The notes beneath the pieces were generated by a model. The model had not been told where the DNA came from. It did not search any database and worked only from the letters and a program-made list of their open reading frames with translations. Of a stretch of 64,000 nt of DNA, positions 36,848-47,866 are shown piece by piece (the stretch's first letter is position 1; each line of letters begins with the position of its first letter). The stretch is from Pseudomonas luteola NBRC 103146 (GTDB taxonomy: Bacteria > Pseudomonadota > Gammaproteobacteria > Pseudomonadales > Pseudomonadaceae): the NCBI RefSeq assembly GCF_002091675.1, contig NZ_BDAE01000022.1:1-64000 (forward strand). Reading direction: 5' to 3'. Made by a program: the position numbers and the translations under genes.

Positions 36848-38782
36848 ATGGCCGGATTGATCCCCCAGAGCTTTATCGACGACCTGCTCAACCGCACCGA
36901 CATTGTCGAAGTGGTAGGGTCACGCATCAAGCTAAAAAAAACCGGCAAGAATTTTAGTGCGCTCTGTCCTTTTCATAACGAAAAGAGTCCTTCGTTTAGC
37001 GTAAGCCCGGATAAACAGTTCTATTACTGCTTCGGCTGCGGCGCAGGCGGAAATGCCCTCGGCTTTGTCATGGACCATGACAATCTGGAGTTTCCCGAAG
37101 CTGTTGAAGAGCTGGCCAGAAAAGCCGGTCTTGACGTTCCCCGGGAAGAAAGCACCAGTGGCGGTCCACGCAAGCCGCGGCAGATGGTGGACTCCCCGCT
37201 GTATGCGCTACTGGCTGATGCAGCCACGTTCTATCGTCAGTCGCTCAAGAGTCATCCCCAGCGTAAAGCCGCAGTGGATTACCTGAAGAAACGCGGACTG
37301 ACCGGCGAGATCGCACGCGATTACGGCCTGGGGTTCGCACCGCCTGGCTGGGATAATCTGCTCAAGCATCTGGCAGGTGACGAGCTTCAGCAAAAAGCCA
37401 TGATCGAGGCTGGTTTACTGATTGAAAATACCGAAAACGGCAAACGCTACGATCGTTTCCGTGATCGGGTCATTTTTCCGATCAAGGACAGCCGTGGGCG
37501 CGTTATCGCGTTTGGCGGTCGGGTACTGGGCGATGAGAAACCCAAGTACCTGAACTCTCCGGAAACGCCTGTTTTCCACAAGGGCCAGGAGCTGTACGGG
37601 CTGTTCGAGGCTCGCAGAGCCAACCGGGACCTTGACGAGATCATTGTCGTGGAAGGCTACATGGACGTGATTGCCCTGGCGCAGCAAGGCATACGAAATG
37701 CTGTTGCTACCCTGGGTACGTCTACCAGCGAGGAGCACATCAAGCGCTTGTTTCGTCTGGTGCCTCAGATTCTGTTCTGCTTTGATGGCGACAAGGCCGG
37801 TCGTAGCGCAGCATGGCGCGCGCTGGAATCAGCGCTCCCCACCCTACAGGACGGTCGCAAGATCCGCTTTCTCTTTCTTCCCGAAGGCGAAGATCCAGAT
37901 TCTCTCGTCAGATCAGAGGGCCCGGACGCGTTTCAGGCACGTTTCGTCCAGCAGGCGCTGCCACTGGCCGAGTATTTCTTCCAGCAACTGGCAGCCGAGG
38001 CTGACCCGTCTACTCTGGAGGGAAAGGCGCACCTGGCGACATTGGCCATACCGCTGATTGAAAAGGTTCCGGGAAATAACCTGAAAGCGCTCATGCGCCT
38101 GCGCCTGACCGAGCTGACCGGGCTCAACAACGAGTCGCTCAATCAGTTTGCCAGCGCACCAGCCGCGATACCACGGCCTACGGACGAGCCTTACTACGAG
38201 CAGGATGCCTATTACGACAGCGGCTATGATTCACCTGCGCCTGCTGCGCCCTACACGAGCACTCGCACAGGCAAGCCCTCGTATGGAGGGAAAAATGGGT
38301 TCCGCGGCAAGAAGTCGTTCGGCTTCAAAGGTGACCCTGCCATGCGTGCCCCACGCGAGCCGGTAAAGGTTGAACCGCCTACGCTTGCCGCATTACGCAG
38401 CCTGGTGCACCGCCCTTCGCTGGCCTTGCAGGTTCAGGATGCAAAGAACATTGCCGAAGAAAATGACCAATACGCACAGCTTCTTGTTGCCCTGGTTGAT
38501 GCCTTGCAGAAGAAGCCCGAACAGAGCACGTTGCAGCTGCTGGCACGCTGGCACGGCACTGAACAAGGCAAACTATTACGTGTTTTAGCCGAAAAAGAGT
38601 GGTTGATTTCAGGTGATAACCTTGAACAACAGTTTTTCGACACCATTACTAGGCTTGCAGCAAGCCAGCGTGAACGCAGCCTTGAACAGCTGCTCCGCAA
38701 GGCGCGCCAAAGCGAACTCAGCATTGAAGAGAAGGACCGTCTGCGCGAGCTTCTTAGCCGCCCAGCTGTGTCATCAACCTGA
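36848..38782 (+). CDS. dnaG: DNA primase
   Basis: Makes RNA primers at the replication fork. 644 residues: N-terminal CHC2 zinc domain (CPFHNEKSPSFSV...FYYCFGCGAGGNA), TOPRIM core with EVVEGYMDVIALAQQG-type Glu and FDGDKAGRSAAWRALE, and a C-terminal helicase-binding region (from about residue 515). A low-complexity Tyr/Ser/Gly linker at about 435-500 precedes the C-terminal domain. Confidence 0.97.
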   Translation: MAGLIPQSFIDDLLNRTDIVEVVGSRIKLKKTGKNFSALCPFHNEKSPSFSVSPDKQFYYCFGCGAGGNALGFVMDHDNLEFPEAVEELARKAGLDVPREESTSGGPRKPRQMVDSPLYALLADAATFYRQSLKSHPQRKAAVDYLKKRGLTGEIARDYGLGFAPPGWDNLLKHLAGDELQQKAMIEAGLLIENTENGKRYDRFRDRVIFPIKDSRGRVIAFGGRVLGDEKPKYLNSPETPVFHKGQELYGLFEARRANRDLDEIIVVEGYMDVIALAQQGIRNAVATLGTSTSEEHIKRLFRLVPQILFCFDGDKAGRSAAWRALESALPTLQDGRKIRFLFLPEGEDPDSLVRSEGPDAFQARFVQQALPLAEYFFQQLAAEADPSTLEGKAHLATLAIPLIEKVPGNNLKALMRLRLTELTGLNNESLNQFASAPAAIPRPTDEPYYEQDAYYDSGYDSPAPAAPYTSTRTGKPSYGGKNGFRGKKSFGFKGDPAMRAPREPVKVEPPTLAALRSLVHRPSLALQVQDAKNIAEENDQYAQLLVALVDALQKKPEQSTLQLLARWHGTEQGKLLRVLAEKEWLISGDNLEQQFFDTITRLAASQRERSLEQLLRKARQSELSIEEKDRLRELLSRPAVSST

Positions 38783-38809
38783 TTCTGGCAAGAAAGCCGC
38801 CTGATCAGC

Positions 38810-38815
38810 TATAAT
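38810..38815 (+). promoter_or_regulatory. Candidate rpoD promoter -10 element
   Basis: A perfect TATAAT in the 78-base dnaG-rpoD gap, 45 bases before the rpoD start. The -35 is poor (CTGGCA with 19-base spacing at best), so this is tentative. Confidence 0.35.
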
Positions 38816-38860
38816 ACTCAGCTTATTTTTGCCCGCCTATGCCTTCGTGGAAGGGTGTTT

Positions 38861-40711
<1,851 letters not shown>

Positions 40712-40714
40712 ATG

Positions 40715-40744
40715 AAAAACCGGAGCAAACGCTCCGGTTTTTTT
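40715..40744 (+). terminator. Intrinsic terminator after rpoD
   Basis: Stem ACCGGAGC-AAAC-GCTCCGGT followed by a seven-base T-run. Confidence 0.93.
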
Positions 40745-40756
40745 ATGCGCTTTATT

Positions 40757-40784
40757 TTGCCATTTGCTTCTATATGGGTATAAT
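40757..40784 (+). promoter_or_regulatory. Promoter of the tRNA-Ile2/tRNA-Gln pair
   Basis: TTGCCA (40757-40762), 16-base spacer, TATAAT (40779-40784), then a GC-rich discriminator GCGCCCC. This is a strong sigma-70 promoter; the discriminator is of the kind tied to stringent control of stable RNA. Confidence 0.8.
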
Positions 40785-40798
40785 GCGCCCCTCTCGTA

Positions 40799-40875
40799 GG
40801 GCCTGTAGCTCAGTCGGTTAGAGCAGAGGACTCATAATCCTTTGGTCGAGAGTTCGAGTCTCTCCGGGCCCACCA
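40799..40875 (+). tRNA. tRNA-Ile2 (CAU anticodon, lysidine type)
   Basis: 77 bases with encoded CCA. Acceptor GGGCCTG/CGGGCCC, anticodon stem AGGA/TCCT around CTCATAA (anticodon CAT). CAT tRNAs may be Met, fMet or Ile2. The consecutive C4-G69 and C5-G68 acceptor pairs, known as TilS recognition elements, point to Ile2, which reads AUA once C34 becomes lysidine. Elongator tRNA-Met remains the alternative. Confidence 0.9.
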
Positions 40876-40893
40876 GAAATTCGAAAGTATTAC

Positions 40894-40968
40894 AGGGGCG
40901 TCGCCAAGCGGTAAGGCAGCAGGTTTTGATCCTGCCATGCGTTGGTTCGAATCCAGCCGCCCCTGCCA
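40894..40968 (+). tRNA. tRNA-Gln (UUG anticodon)
   Basis: 75 bases with encoded CCA. Acceptor AGGGGCG/CGCCCCT, anticodon loop TTTTGAT (anticodon TTG), T loop TTCGAAT. The first pair is A1-U72 rather than the U1-A72 of E. coli; either is weak, as GlnRS prefers, and the discriminator is the expected G73. Co-transcribed with tRNA-Ile2, 18 bases away. Confidence 0.95.
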
Positions 40969-40991
40969 TATCTCAGCGCCAAGCGCGCAAT

Positions 40992-41021
40992 AAAAAAGGC
41001 TTACCTCGGTAAGCCTTTTTT
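40992..41021. terminator. Intrinsic terminator between tRNA genes and the signalling operon
   Basis: Stem AAGGCTTACC-TC-GGTAAGCCTT with A-run and T-run on the two sides; serves both the tRNA pair and the convergent minus-strand operon. Confidence 0.92.
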
Positions 41022-41034
41022 GTTTCTGCTCTTC

Positions 41035-42324
41035 TTACGCCTTCAGACCTGACGATCCGGAGGCCGAGCCCTGCGCGGAATGCATGCCTGTCTCTACCAG
41101 GGTCAGCCTCGGCTTAGCCGATTCAGTCGCCGTCGACTCGCCGAGAGGAAGCGTCACGCTGAACGTAGCCCCCAGCCCTTCGATGCTGCTGACGCCTATC
41201 GTGCCACGGTGCGCCTTGACGATCTGATCGGCGATATAAAGCCCCAAGCCCAGCCCTGCAACGCCTTCGCTTCCACTAGCGCGCTCAAACTGGCGGAAAA
41301 TACGCTCCTGATTCTCAGGCGAGATACCGATACCAAAGTCCCGTACGCTAAGTACAGCACAGCCGTCCTTGACATCCAGTTTCACATGAACGGGCTTGCC
41401 TGCACCGTAGCGCATGGCATTGGTAAGCAGATTGGCAACAACCTGCTCGATTCGGAATTCGTCCCACTCCCCTTCGATGTATTCGGGAAGCTCTACCGTG
41501 ACGTCACAGCCAGTCGCGTTGAGTTGCGGCATGAAATTTTCGACGATACTGGAAACCAGTTTCACCAGATCGAAACGGGAAGGTCGGATAGACAACTTGC
41601 CCGTCCGGATACGGGATACGTCGAGCATGTCATCGATCAGACGTACCAACTTCTGTACCTGACGCTCGTCCCGCTCGACCATCTCCATCAGCTTTTCAGG
41701 CGTAAAAGCTGCCATGTTGTTCTTGCCCAGGTAGATCTTGCGCAGCTGGGCTTCAAGAATCAGGGTATTGAGCGGGGTCTTCAGCTCATGGGAAACGATA
41801 GACATGAAGTCGTCGCGCATCCGCACCGCATGCTGCAATTCAACTTGCGTCTGGCGCAGCTCGGCCAGCAGCACCTCCTGCTCCTGACGGCTACGCTCAA
41901 GCGCCTCAAGCTGACGCCGCATGCCCTTGCGGTGCCGGTACAGGTCCACGAATACGCTGACCTTACTCTTGACCGCATGGATGTCGAGCGGCTTGTAAAG
42001 AAAGTCTACAGCTCCGCTCTCATAGCCTTTGAAGGCATAGTTGCGGTCATGACCGGCAGCACTGACAAAGACGATTGGAATATGTTTGGTCTTCTCGGTA
42101 CTTCGCATCATTTCGGCAAGCTCGAAGCCGTTCATGACCGGCATCTGCACGTCCAGAATGGCAAGCGCAAATTCGTGCACGAGCAATAGCTCAAGCGCAG
42201 CCTCGGCAGAACCTGCCTTGAATACAGAGAGGTCCTCGTGTTTCAACAACGCCTCAAGTGCCAAAAGATTCTCTGGAAGATCGTCAACGATGAGAATCTT
42301 TGCTGTATTCACTTCTTTAAGCAT
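41035..42324 (-). CDS. Receiver domain-histidine kinase (REC-HisKA-HATPase)
   Basis: Cytoplasmic response-regulator/kinase fusion, 429 residues from ATG 42324, which overlaps the cheB stop by eight bases. Residues 1-120 are a receiver (ILIVDDLPEN, phosphoacceptor Asp in LAILDVQMPVMNGFE, Lys in LYKPLD). A short coiled coil leads to HisKA with the His in FMSIVSHELKTPLNTL, and an HATPase with N box NLLTNAMRYG, DFGIGI and GLGLGLYIAD. No membrane segment. Last gene of the four-gene operon; it probably takes phosphate from the hybrid kinase. Target unknown. Confidence 0.93.
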   Translation of the reverse strand: MLKEVNTAKILIVDDLPENLLALEALLKHEDLSVFKAGSAEAALELLLVHEFALAILDVQMPVMNGFELAEMMRSTEKTKHIPIVFVSAAGHDRNYAFKGYESGAVDFLYKPLDIHAVKSKVSVFVDLYRHRKGMRRQLEALERSRQEQEVLLAELRQTQVELQHAVRMRDDFMSIVSHELKTPLNTLILEAQLRKIYLGKNNMAAFTPEKLMEMVERDERQVQKLVRLIDDMLDVSRIRTGKLSIRPSRFDLVKLVSSIVENFMPQLNATGCDVTVELPEYIEGEWDEFRIEQVVANLLTNAMRYGAGKPVHVKLDVKDGCAVLSVRDFGIGISPENQERIFRQFERASGSEGVAGLGLGLYIADQIVKAHRGTIGVSSIEGLGATFSVTLPLGESTATESAKPRLTLVETGMHSAQGSASGSSGLKA

Positions 42325-42928
42325 TGTTCTGTTCCAGCTCGACGAGCAATGTATTAATGTCTCTGACAGGCAAAACGAAATCAGGAGTAAACAACTTGAG
42401 AGCCGCTTCCGGCATCGTAGGCACGAAGGCTTCAGCCGGATCCTGAACAACGGTCAACCCACCGGCACGGTGGATCGCTCTCAAGCCTGCCGCGCCGTCC
42501 TCATTGGCTCCGGTCAGTAGAACACCACAAAGGTGCTCGCCAAATACGTCTGCAGCACTTTCGAACAATACGTCGATTGAAGGCCGCGAAAAGTGCACAC
42601 GCTCTTCCCGGCTCAGGGAGAGCGTTTTGTCCTGTTCGATCAGCAGATGGTACCCAGGCGGCGCAAAGTACAGCGTGCCAGGGTGCAGCGGTTCCTTTTC
42701 ATCTGCTTCCTTGACGTCTATCTCCAGACGCAGCCGGAAAATTTCCGCTAGTTTACTGTCCTTATCCTCGGGCATGTGTACTACCACGACGATAGGCAGG
42801 CGAAAAGTTTCGACCAAGCCGACCAATAGTACACTAAGTGCTTGTAGCCCACCCGCAGAAGCGCCTACAACAATTGCTTCAATTTGCCGCTGCGGCAACG
42901 AAAAGAGGGTATCCGGCCCTTGTTTCAT
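42317..42928 (-). CDS. CheB-type methylesterase domain protein, no receiver
   Basis: Stand-alone CheB catalytic domain, 203 residues from ATG 42928. The catalytic triad is visible: Ser in VVGASAGGLQAL, His in VVVHMPED, Asp in LTGANEDGAAGL. Standard CheB has an N-terminal receiver that controls the esterase; here it is missing, so control must come from partners. Five bases separate it from cheR. The usual substrate, a methylated chemoreceptor, is not encoded near. Confidence 0.93.
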   Translation of the reverse strand: MKQGPDTLFSLPQRQIEAIVVGASAGGLQALSVLLVGLVETFRLPIVVVVHMPEDKDSKLAEIFRLRLEIDVKEADEKEPLHPGTLYFAPPGYHLLIEQDKTLSLSREERVHFSRPSIDVLFESAADVFGEHLCGVLLTGANEDGAAGLRAIHRAGGLTVVQDPAEAFVPTMPEAALKLFTPDFVLPVRDINTLLVELEQNNA

Positions 42929-42933
42929 GACGA

Positions 42934-43755
42934 TTATAACCGCCTGAAAAGTCGTTCTTTTTTGACGACCGGTTCGAAATGACCCGCATAGGCAGAGAAA
43001 TCGAGCGACTCCTTGCTGCCGAGTCCGAGAAAGCCCCGGTGGCACAGCGACTCATGAAACAAACCGAACGCGCGATTCTGCAAGCCCTTGTTGAAATAGA
43101 TCAGGACATTTCGGCAAGAGATGAAGTGTGTCTCGGAAAACACCATGTCCGTAGCCAGGCTATGGTCGGCAAAGGTGACATTGGCCATCAGTGACTTATC
43201 AAACAGCGCCCCATCATAGGCGGCTGTGTAATAGTCGGAAAAGGAGCTCTTGCCGCCGGCCTGCTGATAGCTTTGTGTGTATTTACGCACCCGCTCCAGC
43301 GGAAAGACGCCCTGCCGGGCACGATCCAGCGATTGTGGATTGATATCGGTAGCGTAAATCAACGTACGGTCCAGCAGCCCCTCTTCCTTGAAGAGGATGG
43401 CCATGGAATAGACTTCTTCCCCCGTACTGCAACCGGCAATCCAGATCTTGAGCGATGGATAGGTCTTGAGCACGGGAACCACGTGCTCTCGAATGGCCAG
43501 ATAATAGGTGGGGTCACGAAACATCTCGCTGACCGGAATCGTCAGAAACTGGAGCAGCTCGCTGAACAGCTGCGGATCATGCAGCACGCGAGCCTGCAGC
43601 TCTGAAATGGTTTCGCATTCAAACTTCGACAGCGCATGGAGCACTCGGCGCTTGAGCGAAGCGCCGGAATAGTCCCGAAAGTCGTAGCTGTATTTGAAAT
43701 AGATACCCTCGATGAGCAAGCGCAGCTCAATATCCAGGGTACGGTCGGGACACAT
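42934..43755 (-). CDS. CheR-type methyltransferase
   Basis: AdoMet-dependent glutamate methyltransferase, 273 residues from ATG 43755. An N-terminal helical CheR_N domain (YSGASLKRRVLHALSKF) precedes the catalytic domain with AdoMet motif IWIAGCSTGEEVYSMA, YATDINPQSLDRAR and the catalytic ISCRNVLIYFN. No C-terminal TPR or pentapeptide-tether domain. Starts two bases after the hybrid kinase stop. Confidence 0.94.
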   Translation of the reverse strand: MCPDRTLDIELRLLIEGIYFKYSYDFRDYSGASLKRRVLHALSKFECETISELQARVLHDPQLFSELLQFLTIPVSEMFRDPTYYLAIREHVVPVLKTYPSLKIWIAGCSTGEEVYSMAILFKEEGLLDRTLIYATDINPQSLDRARQGVFPLERVRKYTQSYQQAGGKSSFSDYYTAAYDGALFDKSLMANVTFADHSLATDMVFSETHFISCRNVLIYFNKGLQNRAFGLFHESLCHRGFLGLGSKESLDFSAYAGHFEPVVKKERLFRRL

Positions 43756-43757
43756 GG

Positions 43758-46700
43758 TTACAGCTTCTCCAGTGACGGCATCCATACCCTGATTAATGAG
43801 AACAGCCGGTTCAGATCGACAGGCTTGGCCAGATAGTCATTGGCACCGGCACGCAGACAACGCTCCTGGTCGTCCTTCATGGCCTTGGCAGTAATGGCAA
43901 TAATGGGTAGTTTTTGCAGGTAAGGAATCTTGCGAATTTCCTGCATGGCCTGATAGCCGTCCATCATTGGCATCATGATATCCATGAGTATAAGGTCGAT
44001 ACCTTCGATCGTTTGTACCTTCTCCACCGCCTCAAGACCATTGCGAGCGATTTCGACGATTGCTCCCTTCTGCTCGAGCGCACTGGTCAGGGCGAAGATA
44101 TTGCGTACGTCGTCATCTACCAACAGGAGCTTGCGACCTTCGAATGCCTTGTCGCGGCTACGGGCAGTCTTGAGCATTTTCTGACGCTCAGGCGGCATGT
44201 CAGCTTCGATCTTGTGCAGGAAGAGTGTGACTTCATCCAGCAGACGCTCGGGCGAACGGGCTCCCTTGATGATGATCGAGCGCGAGTACTTCATCAGGTT
44301 CGCTTCTTCGTCACGGGTCAGACTGCGCCCGGTATAGACAATGACCGGCGGGAAGGAGCAGATTTCCTCATTGGCCATGCGCTCAAGCAGCTCGTTGCCT
44401 TCCATATCGGGCAGCTTGAGGTCGATTACCATGCAGTCGTAGATATTGTTGCGCAGCAGCTCAAGCGCTTCCTGGCCAAGCTCTACTGCCGTGATTTCCA
44501 CATCCGAATCACCGATGAGCTTGGTAATGCTGTCGCGCTGTAGCGCATCGTCTTCGACCAGGAGAATGCGCTTCATCTTCTGCGAAAACTTGGCTTCGAG
44601 TCGACTGAAGACGGTCTTGAGTTCATCACGGGTGGTGGGCTTCATGGCATAGCCAACGGCCCCCATATGCATGGCTGCCTCGACTCGATCCTCGACCGAC
44701 ACCACATGCACCGGAATATGCCGTGTATGGGGGTTTTCCTTGAGCCGCTCAAGCACGGTAAGGCCTGAATGGTCGGGCAGGCGCATGTCCAGCAGGATGG
44801 CATCCGGCGTGAACTCGGTTGCGACATCAAAACCTTCATCAGCCCCGTGCGCCACTAGGCAGCTGTACTTCAGCTCATGGGCCAGATCGTAAAGAATACG
44901 CGCGAATTGCGGCTCGTCTTCAATCACCAGTACCTTGCGATCCGGGAAGGGGAAGCTTTCACGGTCGTCTGGGAACGGTCTCGGGCGAGCCGGGTTTATT
45001 TCATCGGCCTTCTGTACTTGCGCCGATGACGGCGCGGCAGCGACCGGTGCAGCAACCGCGACTGGAGCTGGCGCCTCGCTGGCAGGACGCGGTGCGGGAG
45101 CTGCCTGAATACGGGAAGCAGGTGCGTCGGCAATGAGTGGCTGCTCATACTGCAGTGGTAGGCGCAAGGTGAAGGTACTGCCCTGCTGCGGAACGCTCTG
45201 TACTTCAATGGAGCCCCCCAGCAGCTTGGCCAGGTCGCGGGAAATGGAAAGTCCCAGACCGGTACCGCCGTAACGACGGGTCGTTGCGCCATCGGCCTGA
45301 CGGAAGGCTTCAAAGATGACTTCCTGCTGATCTGGCGCAATCCCAATGCCCGAGTCGGTGACCGCGAACGCGACCTGGTTCTGGTCGAGCGTCACCTTGA
45401 GCGTAACGCCGCCTCGCTCGGTAAACTTGAATGCATTGGAAAGCAGGTTTTTGAGAATCTGTTCGATACGCTGCCGATCCGAGTACACAAAGCCAGGCAG
45501 ATCGTCGGCAAGATCCACCGTGAAAGACAGCTCACGGCTATCGGCCACGGGATTGAACGAGTTTTTCAGGGTGTCGACAACACGCTTGACGGACACCTGC
45601 TCAGGCCTGATTTCCAGCATGCCTGCCTCGACCTTGGAAATGTCGAGGATATCGTTGATCAGGTTGAGCAGGTCATTGCCAGCAGAATAGATGGACTCTG
45701 CAAAGCGGACCTGCTCGGCAGTAAGGTTCGCATCCGTGTTATCGGCCAGCAGCTTGGCCAGGATAAGCGAGCTGTTGAGCGGTGTCCGTAGTTCATGGGA
45801 CATGTTAGCCAGGAATTCCGACTTGTACTGGCTGGCACGCTCAAGCTCGCGGGCCCGCTCTTCCAGCTCAGTCTGCGCTGCATTGAGCAGGCTGTTGCGC
45901 TCGTCGAGCATGTCGCGCTGCTGTTGCAGCTCATGGGTCTGCTCGGAGAGCTGCTCGTTGGTCTGTTCGAGCTCCGCCTGCTGCTGCTCGAGGTGCGCCT
46001 GAGATTCCTTGAGCGCACGGGACTGCTCTTCGAGCTCTTCGTTGGCGGTGCGGAGTTCTTCCTGCTGTACCTGCAATTCTTCGTTGAGCTGCTGGGTTTC
46101 AGCCAATAGCTTTTGCAGGCGCTGACGGTATTTACCGGACTCGATGGAAGAACCAATCGCCGAGGAGACAAGCTTGAGCAACTCGGTATCCCGCGCTTCC
46201 AGACTGCGGGTAAAGCCGAGCTCCACCACACCATTGACCATACCATCACTTTCAATTGGTACGATGAGGGCCGCTGCAGCAGTAGTCTCACCAACAGCCG
46301 AGCTGACCTTCAGATAATCACGCGGCAGATCCTTTAGCTCAATGATGCGCGACTCCAGAGCCGCTTGTCCCACCAGGCTTTCACCCAGGGCCAGCGTGCG
46401 TCTCGTGGAAAGATTCTCTTCGCTCAACGCATATTCGGCTACGCGTTCCAGCTTGCGGTTATCGTCCTGGACGATATAGATCGCCCCCGCAGAAGCGCCC
46501 AGATAACGGGCCAGGAATTGCAGGATGCTTTGCCCTAGCAGAGGCAGTGTCTGCTGGCCAATCACCTGTTCGGAGAGCTGCATCTGTCCAGCACGGTACC
46601 AAGCCTGCCGTTGCATTTGCTCGGCATGATCGAGCTGCTGATCCAGCGCTGTGGTGTAGGTATTGGACAAGCGCGTCAGTTCACGGCGCCCCAGGAAGGC

Positions 46701-47306
46701 CAGCAGACCGCTCAGCAAGAGGCTAACACACAGAAATGACGCAACAATGATGATGGTGGCCTGACTGGCCGTTGAACTACGCTCGGCTAGTTGCTGCTGC
46801 TCCAATGCAATGAAATCATTGAAGTCGCGACGGATAGCATCAATCAAGTCTTTGCCTTCGCCGTCGCGTACGTGCTTCATGAAGTCGCCGTTCTGCTGAT
46901 TCAACGCGATCATTCGTGTCGCATATTCGCGCCAGGAACGATGCAAGCTTTCAATGCGCTCAAGCCGACGTAGCTGGACTTCGTTATCTGACACCAGACT
47001 TTTCAGCTCATCCAACTGAGGCTGAAACGTAGCCTGTGCACGCTGGTAGGGCTCAAGAAAGGATTGATCATCACTTAGCAGATAACCCCGCATACCTGTT
47101 TCCAGATCTACCGCGAGCCTGAATACATTGTTACTGCTACTGATAACCCGATCGGTATGCTCGATCCACTGGTTTACGGAAAGAAGGTAATAAACGACAG
47201 CAACAAAGAACGCCGAAGTAAGAAAACCGATTCCTAATGGCAGAGTCAGGTTACGGCTCAGGATTCGACGAAAGCTTTGCTGATCGACAGGCGACTCACG
47301 ATTCAT
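43758..47306 (-). CDS. CHASE3-GAF hybrid sensor histidine kinase with three receivers
   Basis: Membrane sensor and phosphorelay hub, 1182 residues. TM1 is at about 22-43, then a periplasmic CHASE3-type helical domain (45-180, with TGMRGYLLSDDQSFLEPY), TM2 at 184-205, GAF at about 250-390, a long Gln/Glu-rich coiled coil at 395-495, HisKA with His504 (FLANMSHELRTPLN), and HATPase (NLLSNAFKFTERGG, DSGIGI, GGTGLGLSI). A Pro/Ala linker leads to three receivers at about 808-920, 930-1045 and 1065-1180 with Asp in LLDMRLPD, VIDLKLPD and LMDIMMPM. First gene of the operon with cheR, cheB and the REC-kinase. Signal unknown. Confidence 0.94.
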   Translation of the reverse strand: MNRESPVDQQSFRRILSRNLTLPLGIGFLTSAFFVAVVYYLLSVNQWIEHTDRVISSSNNVFRLAVDLETGMRGYLLSDDQSFLEPYQRAQATFQPQLDELKSLVSDNEVQLRRLERIESLHRSWREYATRMIALNQQNGDFMKHVRDGEGKDLIDAIRRDFNDFIALEQQQLAERSSTASQATIIIVASFLCVSLLLSGLLAFLGRRELTRLSNTYTTALDQQLDHAEQMQRQAWYRAGQMQLSEQVIGQQTLPLLGQSILQFLARYLGASAGAIYIVQDDNRKLERVAEYALSEENLSTRRTLALGESLVGQAALESRIIELKDLPRDYLKVSSAVGETTAAAALIVPIESDGMVNGVVELGFTRSLEARDTELLKLVSSAIGSSIESGKYRQRLQKLLAETQQLNEELQVQQEELRTANEELEEQSRALKESQAHLEQQQAELEQTNEQLSEQTHELQQQRDMLDERNSLLNAAQTELEERARELERASQYKSEFLANMSHELRTPLNSSLILAKLLADNTDANLTAEQVRFAESIYSAGNDLLNLINDILDISKVEAGMLEIRPEQVSVKRVVDTLKNSFNPVADSRELSFTVDLADDLPGFVYSDRQRIEQILKNLLSNAFKFTERGGVTLKVTLDQNQVAFAVTDSGIGIAPDQQEVIFEAFRQADGATTRRYGGTGLGLSISRDLAKLLGGSIEVQSVPQQGSTFTLRLPLQYEQPLIADAPASRIQAAPAPRPASEAPAPVAVAAPVAAAPSSAQVQKADEINPARPRPFPDDRESFPFPDRKVLVIEDEPQFARILYDLAHELKYSCLVAHGADEGFDVATEFTPDAILLDMRLPDHSGLTVLERLKENPHTRHIPVHVVSVEDRVEAAMHMGAVGYAMKPTTRDELKTVFSRLEAKFSQKMKRILLVEDDALQRDSITKLIGDSDVEITAVELGQEALELLRNNIYDCMVIDLKLPDMEGNELLERMANEEICSFPPVIVYTGRSLTRDEEANLMKYSRSIIIKGARSPERLLDEVTLFLHKIEADMPPERQKMLKTARSRDKAFEGRKLLLVDDDVRNIFALTSALEQKGAIVEIARNGLEAVEKVQTIEGIDLILMDIMMPMMDGYQAMQEIRKIPYLQKLPIIAITAKAMKDDQERCLRAGANDYLAKPVDLNRLFSLIRVWMPSLEKL

Positions 47307-47451
47307 GCGTTACTCAATATCAGTCATGAATGAAAAAGCGGCCACCTGCTGCAAGGCAGCCGCAGTACGGCAAGCATGCACGAAAAAACGGAAAGCGAAG
47401 CGGCACGCGTTCAATTAATTCAATCGCGAGCCGGATTACCCATTGACTGGA

Positions 47452-47610
47452 CTAACGTCGAGCGATGATCCAGACAGCATGAATAATGCCTGGAATATAG
47501 CCCAAAAGGGTCAGCAGGATGTTCAACCAGAAAGCGCCTCCGAGACCAACCTGGAGGAAAACGCCTAGGGGCGGAAGGATGATGGCGCAGATGATTCTGA
47601 TCAGGTCCAT
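47452..47610 (-). CDS. Pmp3/YqaE family small membrane protein
   Basis: A 52-residue protein, starting MDLIRIICAILPPLGVF with two membrane helices and ending HAVWIIARR. The segment CAIILPPLGVFLQVG and the GYIPGIIHAVWII close are typical of the Pmp3/YqaE (UPF0057) family, linked to membrane potential and salt stress. AGGAG lies seven bases before the ATG, which supports translation. Independent of the flanking operons; the 145 bases between it and the hybrid kinase gene show nothing else. Confidence 0.9.
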   Translation of the reverse strand: MDLIRIICAIILPPLGVFLQVGLGGAFWLNILLTLLGYIPGIIHAVWIIARR

Positions 47611-47690
47611 TTGCAAGCTCCTCGTAACAGGCCGTCGAAACAGCTATAGGACCTATTGCACGGGAGTCGGTTCCTTGAATGCCAGGCAGA

Positions 47691-47715
47691 AAAAACCCCG
47701 CCGTAGCGGGGCTTT
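47691..47715 (-). terminator. Intrinsic terminator, minus strand
   Basis: On the minus strand GCCCCGC-TACG-GCGGGG is followed by TTTTTT. It lies downstream of the acyl-CoA dehydrogenase gene and before the Pmp3 gene, so it probably ends the former's transcript. Confidence 0.8.
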
Positions 47716-47866
47716 GCAGACTATGGAGGATTTCCGTATCGGGCACCGTCCTGGTGCAGTCCTCTAACTCCCTGTTTTAACTGGAGCGCTTCCTGCGCTG
47801 AACTCGATAGCTGAATGATATTCCCTATAAATGTAGGGTTAATAGAGCCAAGTCATGCAATATCCT

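Noticed and set aside
40799-40968. The tRNA pair as an integration site for a mobile element
   Set aside because: No integrase gene and no repeat of either tRNA 3' end was seen downstream; the neighbouring operon has ordinary composition.
41080-42189. A 369-codon plus-strand frame across the REC-kinase gene
   Set aside because: Antisense to a clear kinase with intact motifs; the translation is low-complexity and unlike any family.
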